From contig JAQISU010000115.1 in assembly GCA_029339505.1 (NCBI GenBank), positions 4,505,001 through 4,569,000 of the forward strand: a stretch of 64,000 bases of DNA, read 5' to 3'. The position numbers and the translations under genes were made by a program. Numbering within the stretch: the first letter of the stretch is position 1; each line of letters begins with the position of its first letter. Shown here piece after piece: positions 19,732 to 33,000 of this stretch. This stretch comes from Unio delphinus (lineage: Eukaryota; Mollusca; Bivalvia; Unionida; Unionidae). The notes below the pieces were generated by a model. It saw only the letters and a list, made by a program, of their open reading frames with translations, had not been told where the DNA came from and did no database searches.

Positions 19732-20080
19732 AGCAGCAGAGAGGGCGGATGACAACAAGTTGCGACCAAAATTGATTAAAAAATCGTAAAAATCTCCGTT
19801 TTCATTTTTTTAGTTAAAATGAGATTTCGTAGGGAAAGCTCATTAAGATTTCAATAAATTTTTTGTCTAAAAACGTTGTAGGGTTTGCCCCTGAGACATT
19901 TTTTTTGGTAAAAATGAGATCGTAGGAAGGATCGTTTTAATGATTCAATCAAAATTTTGTCTGAAAACGTTGTAGGGTTCACCCTCTTTTTGGTTAAAAT
20001 GAGATCGTAGGAAGGCTCGTTTTAAGGATTTCAATCAAATTTTGTCTCAAAACGTTGTAGGGTTCACCCTCTCTGCTGCT
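19732..20080 (-). repeat. Right terminal inverted repeat, copy 1
   Basis: Reverse complement of 4658-4921, but 349 rather than 264 bp because the module with AACGTTGTAGGGTT is present once more. Both ends keep the AGCAGCAG terminus. Confidence 0.92.
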
Positions 20081-20085
20081 GGCAG
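20081..20085. repeat. Target-site duplication, right (GGCAG)
   Basis: Direct repeat of 4653-4657, immediately outside the right TIR. Confidence 0.85.
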
Positions 20086-20720
20086 AGATAAAAAGGTCGT
20101 GGTTCTGAGCGCAGATGCATCGCTTCAACGAAATGAGTTTAGGTACCTTAATTAGGAAACAGGTCTTGTGAGCATGGTATTAAGAATAAAGTCGATAAAT
20201 TGCAATATCTAAAGATGAAAAAATGTGACATGATATACATGGAGATAATGTTATGTGTGCAGATATGTATGAAACGAAATATATATGACCCAGGCTTTCA
20301 CAAAGAGAAATATTAGCATTGCTTCTGAGCACGGATGCAAACATTGATACGGTACTGTATTGCTCGAGTGCATTAATATATGATGTAAGTAAAATAACAT
20401 GAAAGTCAGGAACAGTATAAAACATGGTGATTTACGCAGCACACGAAATTTCAAATGTGCTATTAAAGATGTTACCTACAGTATGGTATTTTATGTATGA
20501 AGTTGGTTTGGTTCCCAGCGAGGATGTTATGAAGCAAATGTCCGTATTCTACATGTTATCGGTGCATGATTGTGATGAGAATGTCAATTTATATACGGTA
20601 ATACAGATCTGATTCATTTTGTCATCTGTACTGAACTATGTTTAAGTATCGTAAGTCTATTTTTTTATATAATTATCTTTCAACAGGAAATCTTGGTTCT
20701 AGGCACGGATGTTACAATGG
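20086..20720. repeat. ~785-bp tandem repeat, right part
   Basis: Continues the unit cut at 4657: GGTCGTGGTTCTGAG at about 20095 matches 3881. GGTTC-type boxes occur near 20100, 20326, 20508 and 20694. A further GGTTC cluster lies at 21640-21700. Confidence 0.72.
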
Positions 20721-20892
20721 CAAAATTAAAACCTTCATGTAATTTGTTGATTTTGCTAAATATCACTTTTCTCAGAGATATAATTTTAAGCACTTTACTA
20801 AAAACTAATTTTGTTAAACTGCATAACGCATATAGATATCAAAATTAGGAAACGAAAGCATTACAATATTGGATCATATGAGACGTAATTTA

Positions 20893-20983
<91 letters not shown>

Positions 20984-21515
20984 AACCTAGCCACCTGTCT
21001 TATGAAGGATTTATATGGAGAATAACCGATAAAATAAAATATACATGAAGACACAACATGAAGTAATAAATTACTGCCATATTGTGTGTTGTTGTTGTTG
21101 TTGTTGTTGATGATGATGATGATGATATTCTGCTATATTGTGAAAAGCAAGAAGATGGAATATATTGTTAATTTAAATAATGCAAAATGAAAACATAAAT
21201 CAACAAGGTTGCCGTCAGTATAAATTCAAATATATATTCACTTCTCAATCAGGTAATTAGTAGATTTTCTTCCAGTGCTTCCCAGAATATGACCTAATTG
21301 CAGTTGAGCCGATGTAAGTTTATCTGAAGAATTTCAATTTCATTAGGAAAACCAGTAAAGAAGTAACGGGTATTTTCTTAAATGTTAAATATGATAACTT
21401 TTTATACGATTAATGGGCCTACATCAATAAAAAGCTGCCAACAGTTATGCTATATGAATAGTTGTGCAATGATTATATCTTTAATGTGGTAATGAACAAC
21501 AACAACAACAACAAC

Positions 21516-21578
<63 letters not shown>

Positions 21579-22193
21579 CAGGAAAAATGTCATAAGTACC
21601 GGACTCAATATTGCTTCGATGCGCGTTTTTGTATGGCTATTGGTTCCCAGCGCAGATGTTGAGCGGTTCTGAGCAGAGATATTTTGGTTCCTATCGCGGA
21701 TGTGAGCTACATAACCCTACTCCTTCAAGAACCAAACGTGCGGGTCAAAATACATTCGGATTACTCCGCTTTTTATCTTCGCCCGGTTGATGTTCAGAGA
21801 GAATCAAAACGACTGCTTGAAAGACTATTCTGCAATCTACAAATACTTCTTTGTGCACTAAAAGCGGTGGTTATAAGACTCTCAGTCATGCAGTGTGGTT
21901 AATAACTATCAAGATAAACAAATAGCAGCAGCATTGGTCACAGTGTTGTTCGCTGATCACATTTTCTTCCTTTCTTACCCCAAAAAGTATTAAAAGTAAC
22001 GGGTTGGACTAAAATGCGCAATGGAATTACCGGTATTTTACTAAATGGAGCGAAATGGTATAGCAAGATGCGAAATGGAATTGTATTTCTCGTTTCTAAT
22101 ATATCTTTTGAAATAAGACTGTAGTTCAGAATAATTAAGCATGATATTGTTTGCGAGTATGCTCCAGAGCAACCCAACACTTAATTGGAATAA

Positions 22194-22226
<33 letters not shown>
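20721..22226. other. AT-rich host DNA with microsatellites
   Basis: No gene recognised. Contains (TA)n at 20897-20980, (GTT)n(GAT)n at 21089-21126, (AAC)n(AAT)n at 21492-21578, (TG)n at 22194-22218, and three GGTTCNNAGCNNNGATG-like boxes at 21640-21702. Confidence 0.7.
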
Positions 22227-22228
<2 letters not shown>

Positions 22229-22496
22229 AAATTTATGAATAAATAGAGATAAACAGTTTTATTTTTATATATATATTACATTAATGAAGGTCGTAAAGTG
22301 CTTTGGAATTTAGACCTTTTGGATATACTGTATTAAGACGGTGAATCCAGTATGTTTGCTAAAAGAAACATACTGGATTCACCGTCTTAATACAGTATAT
22401 CCAAAAGGTCTAAATTCCAAAGCACTTTACGACCTTCATTAATGTAATATATATATAAAAATAAAACTGTTTATCTCTATTTATTCATAAATTTTA
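22227..22496. repeat. Perfect 131-bp inverted repeat with 8-bp loop
   Basis: 22227-22357 and 22366-22496 are reverse complements without a mismatch that I can see, around the loop GCTAAAAG. Left flank is (TG)n(TA)n; right flank is unique. Either a recently formed foldback element or an assembly foldback. Confidence 0.92.
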
Positions 22497-22585
22497 CACA
22501 TATTTACCAATAGAGATATAAGTATCTTGAAGATCCAGTTTTATATATTTCTATGTATTAAATATTAATAATATGTGAAGTATAT

Positions 22586-22766
22586 ATATGTGTGTATGTA
22601 TGTATGTATGAATGTATGTATGTATGTATGTATGTATGTATGTATTTTTGTATGTATGTATGTATGTATGTATGTATGTATGTATGTATGTATGTATGAA
22701 TGTATGTATATGTATGCGTGTATATATATATATATGTGTGTATGTGTGTGTATATATGTATATGTG

Positions 22767-22798
<32 letters not shown>

Positions 22799-22935
22799 TG
22801 TATGTATGTGTGTGTATGTGTATATGTGTATATATATGTATGTATATGTGTATATATATGTGTATATATATGTATATGTATATGTATGTATGTGTGTATA
22901 TGTATATATATGTATATATATGTATATATATATAT
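22586..22935. repeat. (TATG)n/(TATA)n composite microsatellite
   Basis: About 350 bp of tetranucleotide repeat with GTGTA and TATA interruptions. Open frames on both strands are artefacts of the period. Confidence 0.97.
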
Positions 22936-23156
22936 ACATATTTCCATGACCATGTTATTTATTAAAGAATAAGAAAAGTAGGTTACAAATGTACTAACGT
23001 AAGCTATGACGTCATATTGTTTATGTCATATTGTTTACTCAGAAACATGATATATTTAATGACGTAAGCAATCATAACAAATTCAGTTTGATAAAGCATT
23101 AAAGCGAAACCGGTCACAACATTAATACGTGTTGGCGTTGTTTATTTTATATTTTA

Positions 23157-24344
<1,188 letters not shown>

Positions 24345-24720
24345 AAATATGGCACTTGAATATATTGTTAGGTTCCATATTCCTACAATGTAATTTCATT
24401 CGAAATGTACCACTGTTTTTAATGGTTCCATGCATTCTGTTGAAATTGTAATTTCATTTGAAATGTACCACTGTTTTTAATGGTTCAATGCATTCGGTTG
24501 AAATTGTAATTTCATTTGAAATGTACCACTGTTTTTAATGGTTCCATGCATTCTGTTGAAATTGTAATTTCGTTTGAAATGTACCACTGTTTTTAATGGT
24601 TCCATGCATTCCGTTGAAATTGTAATTTCATTTGAAATGTACTACTGTTTTTAATGGTTCAATGCATTCCGTTGAAATTGTAATTTCATTTGAAATGTAC
24701 CACTGTCAAGTGCCAAATTT
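24345..24720. mobile_element. MITE-like unit with internal 58-bp tandem repeats
   Basis: Flanked by 15-bp inverted ends AAATATGGCACTTGA (24345-24359) and TCAAGTGCCAAATTT (24706-24720), one mismatch. The interior is about five and a half copies of a 58-bp unit with TTTGAAATGTACCACTG. A stray half unit lies at 25838-25876. No target duplication was seen. Confidence 0.55.
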
Positions 24721-26730
24721 TTCGTCAGTGAAATCCATTAATTAATTCTTAGTCTAGCCAACAATTAACTGTTATCTTGTGGAGGAGATATGTTTTCCTA
24801 ACTCAGGTCACACTGGTAGTATGTTTATAGTATAAACGAACTAGTGGTATGACAGGCTAGAAAGGCGAAGTTCACATGTAAAGCTGTCAAAAGTGATTTG
24901 CGACAAATAACAGGGTGTTATTACAACCCCAGGTGGCATTTTTGGCACATTGTTAAGCAGTTTTCCAAATGTCTATAGGAATAGCATTTATTCCGATTGG
25001 TCAAATGTGGAATGAGGGGTGGGTCGATCCCTGAACCTGAGGGGAATATACACTCCGAACCAATGACTTTTAGGCAGTCTTGAAGTTCTCTGAGAGAGAG
25101 GAAACCAGAAGTAAAAATACGTAGTAGAGACTCCGGGCGGTCATTTAGGGAAAGACGTCCGTAAAATCGTGGTTCCAGAAAAATTGAATTTAGGAACAAT
25201 TGTAAGACGCCAAAAACACAAGGAAAATAGTTTGTTTGGAGAGAGAGAGAAATAGCGAGGAGGTCGAGATCCAAAGGAGGAAAAAGAATTTAGAAGTCAG
25301 AGTTCTGAGAATCCCACGTTCATCCAGAGGACAAGTTAAAGTCGAGACGCAAGCAGAAAAAACAGTCGACCAGGTCATGCGAATTTACCAAGCGGTCAAA
25401 TGTTAATGAACACTCGATTCTGTGATGAAATTTGCTATCAGCCATTAACGGCTAAATTTGTCTATTTTATTAGTGTTTGAAATTTAATTAATGTATCAAT
25501 TATTTTAAACTTCGGGTTTAGAGTGCTTCTGAACTAAGAGTATTCAAAAGGAAAGAAAATTGTAATTTACTGTGTCTTTCTTCTCTTGATTCTTTTTATT
25601 AAATTCTTTATTTATCTTTACGGGGGCTCGTGTGTTGTCTTTGTTCAAGATAGTGTCTCAGATTGCCATATCCATTCTATAACCGGACAAATCACACCGT
25701 AAAGGTCATTCCTTAGATAATGAGTATTAGCGGGAGACGGTTTCGGGTGTTGTTTTTCCAAGTTTCGCAATACCTCTGACCAGTGGGCTTGTGCAATATT
25801 GTACCAATAACGCTTGATACCGACTACCCCGTTACAGCCACTGTTTTTAATGGTTCCATGCATTCCATTGAAAAATTAGTGTCCAGTAGCAAATTAGTAA
25901 TTAGTTGAATAGTTGAATAAAAAACAAGTAACTTTCCATTTCATGAAATCATAATTATGCATGTCAGTGCTGTCTTCATATCCACACAATCCATTTAACA
26001 CTTAGCGTAATTAATTAATTAGCATAATTATTAATTAACATTGAAAATATGAATTACCGGTAAATGTTTACATTTGAATTCTATTTATGACCAATAAATT
26101 TAACTTTCAAATCATCATGAGAGGAAACACATATGTTAAATAAGTTGCCCTGTAATTGTTAGTAATAATGAAAAGTATATAACTAAATTAATCACAATGA
26201 ATACTATTAAGTTGGTGACACAAAGATACCCAAAGAGTTATGATAATTTACAGTAAACATGTATAACAAAAACTTGTGTGGTCTTTAGATTTCGTGATAA
26301 TGTTCGGTGCAAGAAGATGTAGATTGATACAGTGTTGTAAAAGACTGACATATGGTTGGGACCTGGGGACAGTTTTAGATGAACAACAAGAAACATTAAG
26401 AACGCACACATGCATGGACAGAGTTATTCCATGTGATAATTTTGAGACTGGTCTGACAATGTTTTGGTAGTTCTAATATAAAAGACTTATCCTGAAAAAT
26501 GATATTCAGGATGGTACAATGCATCTCCTGTGCTAGATTCAAGATCAGAATTAAATAGTGTTCTTAGATCTACCATGTTATTTAGTCATTACTGATGTGA
26601 ATTAGTAGTACAAGTAAAAGTATTAGTGGTAGTCACGGTAGTAACACCAAGTGAAATTTATAAATTGGCAGGATAGAAGTTCGATGGAAGCTTCTAAGAA
26701 ATGATCTCCCAACAAAATGTAAGCACCAGG
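24721..26730. other. Non-coding host DNA with a possible LTR end
   Basis: No convincing gene. At about 25600-25640 a T-rich end is followed by GGGGGCTCGTGTG, which resembles an LTR 3' end plus primer site, but no partner LTR or gag was found. The open frames here lack recognisable domains. Confidence 0.3.
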
Positions 26731-28295
26731 CATCAAGTACACTGTGGCAGCCTATCAGGTATCAAGTACACTGTGATAGCCTATCAGGCATCAAGTACAC
26801 TGTGGCAGCCTATCAGGCATCAAGTACACTGTGGCAGCCTATCAGGCATCAAGTACACTGTGGCAGCCTATCAGGCATTAAGTACACTTTGGCAGCCTAT
26901 CAGCCTTCAAGTATACTGTGGCAGCCTATTAGGCATCAAGTACACTGTGGCAGCCTACCAGGCATCAAGTACACTGTGGCAACCTGTCAGGCATCAAGTA
27001 CACTGTGGCAGCCTATTATGCATCAAGTACACTGTGGCAGCCTATCAGGCATCAAGTACACTGTGATAGCCTACCAAGCATCAAGTACACCGTGGCAGCC
27101 TACCAGGCATCAAGTACACAGTGGCAGCCTACCAGACATCAAGTACACTGTGGCAGCCTATCAGGCATCAAGTACACTGTGATAGCCTACCAGGCATCAA
27201 GTACACTGTGGCAGCCTACCAGACATCAAGTACACTGTGGCAGCCTATCAGGCATCAAGTACACTGTGGCAGCCTATCAGGCATCAAGTACACTGTGATA
27301 GCCTACCAAGCATCAAGTACACTGTGGCAGCCTATCAGGCATCAAGTACACTGTGGCAGCCTACCAGACATCAAGTACACTGTGGCAGCCTATCAGGCAT
27401 CAAGTACACTGTGATAGCCTACCAGGCATCAAGTACACTGTGGCAGCCTACCAGACATCAAGTACACTGTGGCAGCCTATCAGGCATCAAGTACACTGTG
27501 GCAGCCTATCAGGCATCAAGTACACTGTGATAGTCTACCAAGCATCAAGTACACTGTGGCAGCCTATCAGGCATCAAGTACACTGTGGCAGCCTACCAGA
27601 CATCAAGTACACTGTGGCAGCCTATCAGGCATCAAGTACACTGTGGCAGCCTATCAGGCATCAAGTACACTGTGATAGCCTATCAGGCATCAAGTACACT
27701 GTGGCAGCCTATCAGGCATTAATTACACTTTGGCAGCCTATCAGCCTTCAAGTATACTGTGGCAACCTGTCAGGCATCAAGTACACTATGGCAGCCTACC
27801 AGGCATCAAGTACACTGTGACAACCTGTCAGGCATCAAGTACACTGTGGCAGCCTATTAGGCATCAAGTACACTGTGACAGCCTATCAGGCATCAAGTAC
27901 ACTGTGGCAGCCTATCAGGCATCAAGTACACTGTGATAGCCTACCAAGCATCAAGCACACTGTGGCAGCCTACCAGACATCAAGTACACTGTGGCAGCCT
28001 ATCAGGCATCAAGTACACTGTGGCAGCCTATCAGGCATCAAGTACACTGTGATAGCCTACCAGGCATCAAGTACACTGTGGCAGCCTACCAGACATCAAG
28101 TACACTGTGGCAGCCTATCAGGCATCAAGTACACTGTGGCAGCCTATCAGGCATCAAGTACACTGTGATAGCCTACCAAGCATCAAGTACACTGTGGCAG
28201 CCTATCAGGCATCAAGTACACTGTGGCAGCCTATCAGGCATCAAGTACACTGTGGCAGCCTACCAGGCATCAAGTACAATGTGGCAGCCTACAGT
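26731..28295 (+). repeat. 29-bp minisatellite with 116-bp higher-order period
   Basis: About 53 units of GGCATCAAGTACACTGTGGC plus AGCCTATCA. Variants TGTGATAGCC, CCTACCAGACATC and CCTACCAAGC recur every fourth unit, so starts of open frames fall 116 bp apart (27005, 27121, 27237, 27353, 27469). Some runs break the rule (27730, 27875). Confidence 0.97.
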
Positions 28296-28914
28296 AAGAC
28301 ATAAAAGTCATGAGTGGTCAAATGGTCAAAAGTGCTTGCCTGTATGATCACTGTCATCTAACCTCTGTCTCCCGGGTTCAGACAGTGTGGGTATGTGAGA
28401 AAGCTTGCCAGTTGCTGAACATGAGTTGTGGTTCTTACTGGGTTTTTCCAGGTTCTTCCTCCACCAGTTATACTGGCTGCCATGTATAGTCTATTGTGCA
28501 ATAACAAATGGTGTTATACCCAAAACAACAGCATGAAAATATGATATGTTGAAAGATTAAGATGTCACAACACTAAAGCAGTGGGAGAATGGTTAGTTTT
28601 GCCAGAAACAGCAAACATTAGCTCAAAAATGGTAGCTCTGTTACAAGATTAAAATTTAAAGTGAGCTAAACGTTTATGACAAAGATTTTGTTGAGCGTAA
28701 GATGGTGCTGACCTACATTTTTACAATCAATGAGTTGTTTTTGTATAGTGAATGTTAAATTTGCCAATAACCCTTATTCCCATTTGAGGCAATTTTAATG
28801 AATTTTGCAGATGTCTAACATTTAGGCATCATTGTGACCCATAGCAATATTAAACTAATGTATGTGATTAGGCAAGGAATTAAATCCATCACATGATTAA
28901 GGATAAGGTACACT
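28296..28914. other. Spacer with SINE-like fragment
   Basis: 28365-28480 (GTATGTGAGAAAGCTTGCCA ... TTCTTCCTCCACCA) matches the repeat at 34700-34812 beside Polinton copy 2. No gene seen. Confidence 0.5.
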
Positions 28915-30118
28915 AGTGTGTCGGTTGGGGGTATGATTGATTCTTAGGTTCCATTGGGGGTATGATTGATTGTTACTAAGGTTCCATTGGGGGTATGATT
29001 GATTCTTACTTAGGTTCCATTAGGGGTATGATTGATTCTTACTTAGGTTCCATTGGGGGGTATGATTGATTCTTACTTAGGTTCCATTGGGGGTATTATT
29101 GATTCTTACGGTACTTAGGTTCCATTGGGGTATGATTGATTCTTACTTAGGTTCCATTGGGGGTATGATTGATTCTTACCTAGGTTCCATTGGGGGTATG
29201 ATTGATTCTTACTTAGGTTCCATTAGGGGTATGATTGATTCTTACTTAGGTTCCATTGGGGGTATGATTGATTCTTACTTAGGTTCCATTGGGGGTATGA
29301 TTGATTCTTACTTAGGTTCCATTGGGGGTATGATTGATTCTTACTTAGGTTCCATTGGGGGTATGATTGATTCTTACTTAGGTTCCATTGGGGGTATGAT
29401 TGATTCTTACTTAGGTTCCATTGGGGGTATGATTGATTCTTACTTAGGTTCCATTAGGGGTATGATTGATTCTTACTAAGGTTCCATTGGGGGTATGATT
29501 GATTCTTACTTAGGTTCCATTAGGGGTATGATTGATTCTTACTTAGGTTCCATTGGGGGTATGATTGATTCTTACTTAGGTTCCATTGGGGTTATGATTG
29601 ATTCTTACTTAGGTTCCATTGGGGGTATGATTGATTCTTACTTAGGTTCCATTGGGGGTATTATTGATTCTTACTTAGGTTCCATTGGGGGTATGATTGA
29701 TTCTTACTTAGGTTCCATTAGGGGTATGATTGATTCTTACTTAGGTTCCATGGGGGGTATGATTGATTCTTACTAAGGTTCCATCTGGGTGTATGATTGA
29801 TTCTTACTTAGGTTCCATTAGGGGTATGATTGATTCTTACTTAGGTTCCATTGGGGGTATGATTGATTCTTACTTAGGTTCCATTAGGGGTATGATTGAT
29901 TCTTACTTAGGTTCCATTGGGGGTATGATTGATTCTTACTTAGGTTCCATCTGGGTGTATGATTGATTCTTACTTAGGTTCCATTAGGGGTATGATTGAT
30001 TCTTACTTAGGTTCCATTAGGGGTATGATTGATTCTTACTTAGGTTCCATCTGGGTGTATGGTGGATTCTTATTTAGGTCCATTGGGGGTATGATTGATT
30101 CTTACTTAGGTTCCATTT
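28915..30118 (+). repeat. 33-bp minisatellite
   Basis: About 36 units of GGTTCCATTGGGGGTATGAT plus TGATTCTTACTTA. The unit is divisible by three, so long frames with GMIDSYLGSIG repeats appear; TACTAAGG and single-base variants interrupt them. Confidence 0.96.
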
Positions 30119-32246
30119 GATAACTGTCTCAATGAACTAATCAAGAGAGGTGAGGTGTTTTCATGTATAGAAATAATGCTAAGGGTTGAAATCTTGCAGA
30201 AACAGAATTTGTACTTGTTAAAATATTTTTCTTAATGTGAAATGTGCCAAATGTTGGAGGGGTGTGTGAACATTAGCAGTCAGATAACCCTAAATTCCAA
30301 TTGGATAAGTTTAGACTTGGGGGCTGTTTTCGTAAGACGTTTTGTGTTTATAAGTGTCCTACAGCGCAAAATTAGTCTTTCTAAGCCAGTGGATCCAAAC
30401 CCAAACTCAGGGTCATATGGACATTCTGAAGGGTCATCGAATGTCACCAGGATTTTTTTAAAGGGTGACAAAGCATATCAGATGTGAAAACGGGGTCATG
30501 AGGGTCAGAAAAAAAACTAACCTTTAGGGTCACAGACATAAAGGTTGGGAATGACTGGTCAAAGATTTTCTGTGGAAGGCAAGAAGTCTTGATTCAGAGG
30601 GAGTATGAAGTATTCTCTCATAAAATTGACCAAAGGGCCATTTTTGGAAGTCTTTGAGAGACACCAGATCAACAGGTAAAAAGATGACTCCACTAAGTGG
30701 GAAGCAAGGGAATCTTAAAAGTACATGGTACGGTGTCTCAGTTTCATGCAATTGTTGTATGAGAGTCTGAAGATAATTGTTTTAATTTATTTGTCTTGAG
30801 TGTTATATGAATCATGTATTCTCAGAATTTCATAAATTAATTTTCTTTAATATGAGACTTCATTGATAATTGATTCAATTTGTCTTATATGATATGTATG
30901 CTACAATTGATTATTATTAGGTATGTAGGATGTTTATGTCGCTGAATTGTTAGTTAGCAAATAAAATAGTTAAGACGAGAAGTGAAGTTTGTTTGACCCA
31001 TTTTTATCACTAAGATTTTAATTCTTTTAATCAAGAATCAGTTGAATTAGCATTGGAAGAAATGACTATTTATCACTTGTTATATGTGTACATGTGTTCG
31101 ATATTACTGAAAATAGTGATTAATAGTTCACACAGAAGGGGATTGTTTGTTAATAGGTGAAAACAGACAATGTTTTAGATCATAAAGTAATAATGGCTGG
31201 CTGTATTAGAGTTCATATACTATCTAATGAAGTGGCATGTAAACAATTTACTGTATGGTATGCAAAGGTTATGTCCTGAAACCATGTTAGCAGTTAAAAA
31301 AAATTAATACAATATGGCTTAAATCGGAAGTGAATGAGAGATGAAATGTTAGCAGTTAAAAACAAATTAATACAATATGGCTTAAATCGGAAGTGAATGA
31401 GAGATGAAATGTTAGCAGTTAAAAACAAATTAATACAATATGGCTTAAATCGAAGTGAATGATAGATGAAATGTTAGTTCATTCCAGGGAGTTGCTTAGT
31501 ACAAATATCCACTTCGTACTATCATATTTTAAAGTGGAATAGTTTGTTTCCATGTCAGAAGATACGATAGAAAGATTCCACATTGAATAGAAAGAATCCC
31601 TGGTGGATTAAAGACTCCAAGACACAATGAAGAGCAAAGACCTGGAGGGAGCATACGTGTTTTACAATTAATTCAAAACTGCTAATTGCGTTTTTATATA
31701 ACTTTTGGTGATCATTTTCTAGTAGAAGTGTATCCTTAAAGTTTTCTTGTTCAAGTTTATTTTGTTGATCTAATTAATTAAATTGTTATATTCTGTATAT
31801 GGGGCCTAGTGTTGTTATATTCTATATCTCTGTATACGGCGGTTAGTGTTGTTATATTCTATATCTCTGTATACAGCGGCTAGTGTTTCATAATTTCGTT
31901 ATTCACTCGGGTTGTTCATCCTCTAGACATTGATAAGCACCACCACCACCATCCCATTACAGTCAACATGATCTCGACATGCAAATTTTTACAATATCTA
32001 TATTATAATTATAGCAACATATTAGTTATATTAGTAATTTAAAATGAAAAGAAGATGTATTTATTATTCCATTTTGCATGCCAGTATTCCACTTCACTCC
32101 ATTTTGTAAATAAACTCCATCATGCATTTAAGACCTCTTGCCAAATAATGGCAAAGTGTTGGTTGTGCAAAATGTATAATCGCAGATTTTTTTTATCCAG
32201 CTGTTGGAGCTGTTTCTGATATTGTATGCAATTTATCCATCAAGCA
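30119..32246. other. Host DNA, no gene recognised; two short tandem repeats
   Basis: Three copies of a 63-bp unit (GTTAGCAGTTAAAAACAAAT...) at 31286-31473, and about two copies of a 42-bp unit (GTGTTGTTATATTCTATATC...) at 31808-31885. Elsewhere AT-rich sequence without domain-bearing frames. Confidence 0.6.
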
Positions 32247-32286
32247 GATGGCATCAGGTTGCTGTGTTCTACATTGCACACATGTG

Positions 32287-32605
32287 AAAAAGGTCATATC
32301 AAATCCAGCTCGAATTTTTTCTCGTGACAGACATAAAAATACTGATATAATTTATGTTACACAGAGATATAGACAAATACCTAGAGTGATCAGAGATAAC
32401 TGTAATATGCTAACTGTATTTAATGGAGTTGATACACGTACATTAATAAATATTCATCAGACTTGGTTTTCAGGGGATATGGATATAATTAAATTTAAAA
32501 ACTTATTTTCACATGCGCAAGCTACCCCCACACGGATTTATAACAATAAATTTACACGATCCTAGGCCACGATATCGTATAGGTCTTGATCAAATATTTG
32601 GATAA
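32287..32605 (+). pseudogene. Relic of a Polinton packaging ATPase (fourth element)
   Basis: Translates to the C-terminal third of the ATPase (NPARIFSRDRHKNTDIIYVTQ, IRDNCNMLTVFNGVDTRTL), then after a small frame shift near 32525 to its last residues ending LDQIFG. Walker motifs, TIR and other genes are absent. It lies 2.2 kb from copy 2. Confidence 0.85.
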
Positions 32606-32865
32606 GAAATTGATATAATTACAGGAGCTGAGAGGGCGCGACCTCAGTGAAATATAGTATGGGTAAACAAAGCATACATATAAAATTTGAAAACAAAAAG
32701 CACTAACGACAAAAGATAATGTAGCAAAATAAACTTATCCAATTAGGGAAATTCTTGGTAAGTTAGAGGATTGGTATAATTGACCTTATTTATTTATTTA
32801 GTTACTGTGTGTCTAATTAAAATCAACTGTTTCTGCATAATGCATTACCATGACTAACATAATCT

Positions 32866-33000
32866 CTTAATGCTGAGCGCCAAGCGAGGCTGTTACGTGT
32901 ACCATTTTATAAGTCTTTGGTATGACTCAGTGGCGGTCAAATCCGCGATCTTCCAAATCCGTGGCCTACGCCCAAACCACTTAGGTCACCGGAGCGGTCA
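32866..33000 (-). mobile_element. tRNA-derived SINE, 5' half
   Basis: On the minus strand a tRNA-like head (box A-like TGACCTAAGTGG) is followed by GCCTCGCTTG...CAGCATTAAGAG, shared with the SINE at 34104-34405. Confidence 0.65.

Larger units (their letters stand above)
4658..20080 (+). mobile_element. Polinton/Maverick element, copy 1 (complete, damaged)
   Basis: A 15.4-kb element bounded by inverted repeats starting AGCAGCAGAGAGGG and flanked by GGCAG duplications. It carries ATPase, PLA2-like, integrase, polymerase-helicase-HNH, HNH endonuclease, capsid, protease, fibre-like, two-TM and penton-like genes in Polinton order. Damage: nonsense codons in ATPase, integrase and the penton-like gene, a 1-nt loss in the integrase tail, and A-run length changes in the major capsid and fibre-like genes. 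It is unlikely to be autonomous as read. Confidence 0.93.

Noticed and set aside
21462..21662. Poly-Asn frame
   Set aside because: Encoded by an (AAC)n(AAT)n microsatellite.
22558..22972. Long frames on both strands with Tyr, Ile, Val, Cys repeats
   Set aside because: They only translate the TATG/TATA microsatellite.
24921..25378. Two minus-strand frames of 117 and 62 codons
   Set aside because: No domain or repeat-family match seen, no codon pattern, embedded in a likely LTR-like region.
26731..28295. CRISPR-like array
   Set aside because: Direct repeats without unique spacers, in a eukaryotic genome, no cas genes.
26701..28347. Overlapping repeat-protein frames (SSTLWQP, HQVHCGSL, GIKYTVAAYQ)
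   Set aside because: Three phases of the same 29-bp minisatellite; each frame is short and starts at a variant base.
29087..29966. Apparent 11-residue repeat protein
   Set aside because: Product of a 33-bp minisatellite; interrupted by stops and no flanking coding signal.
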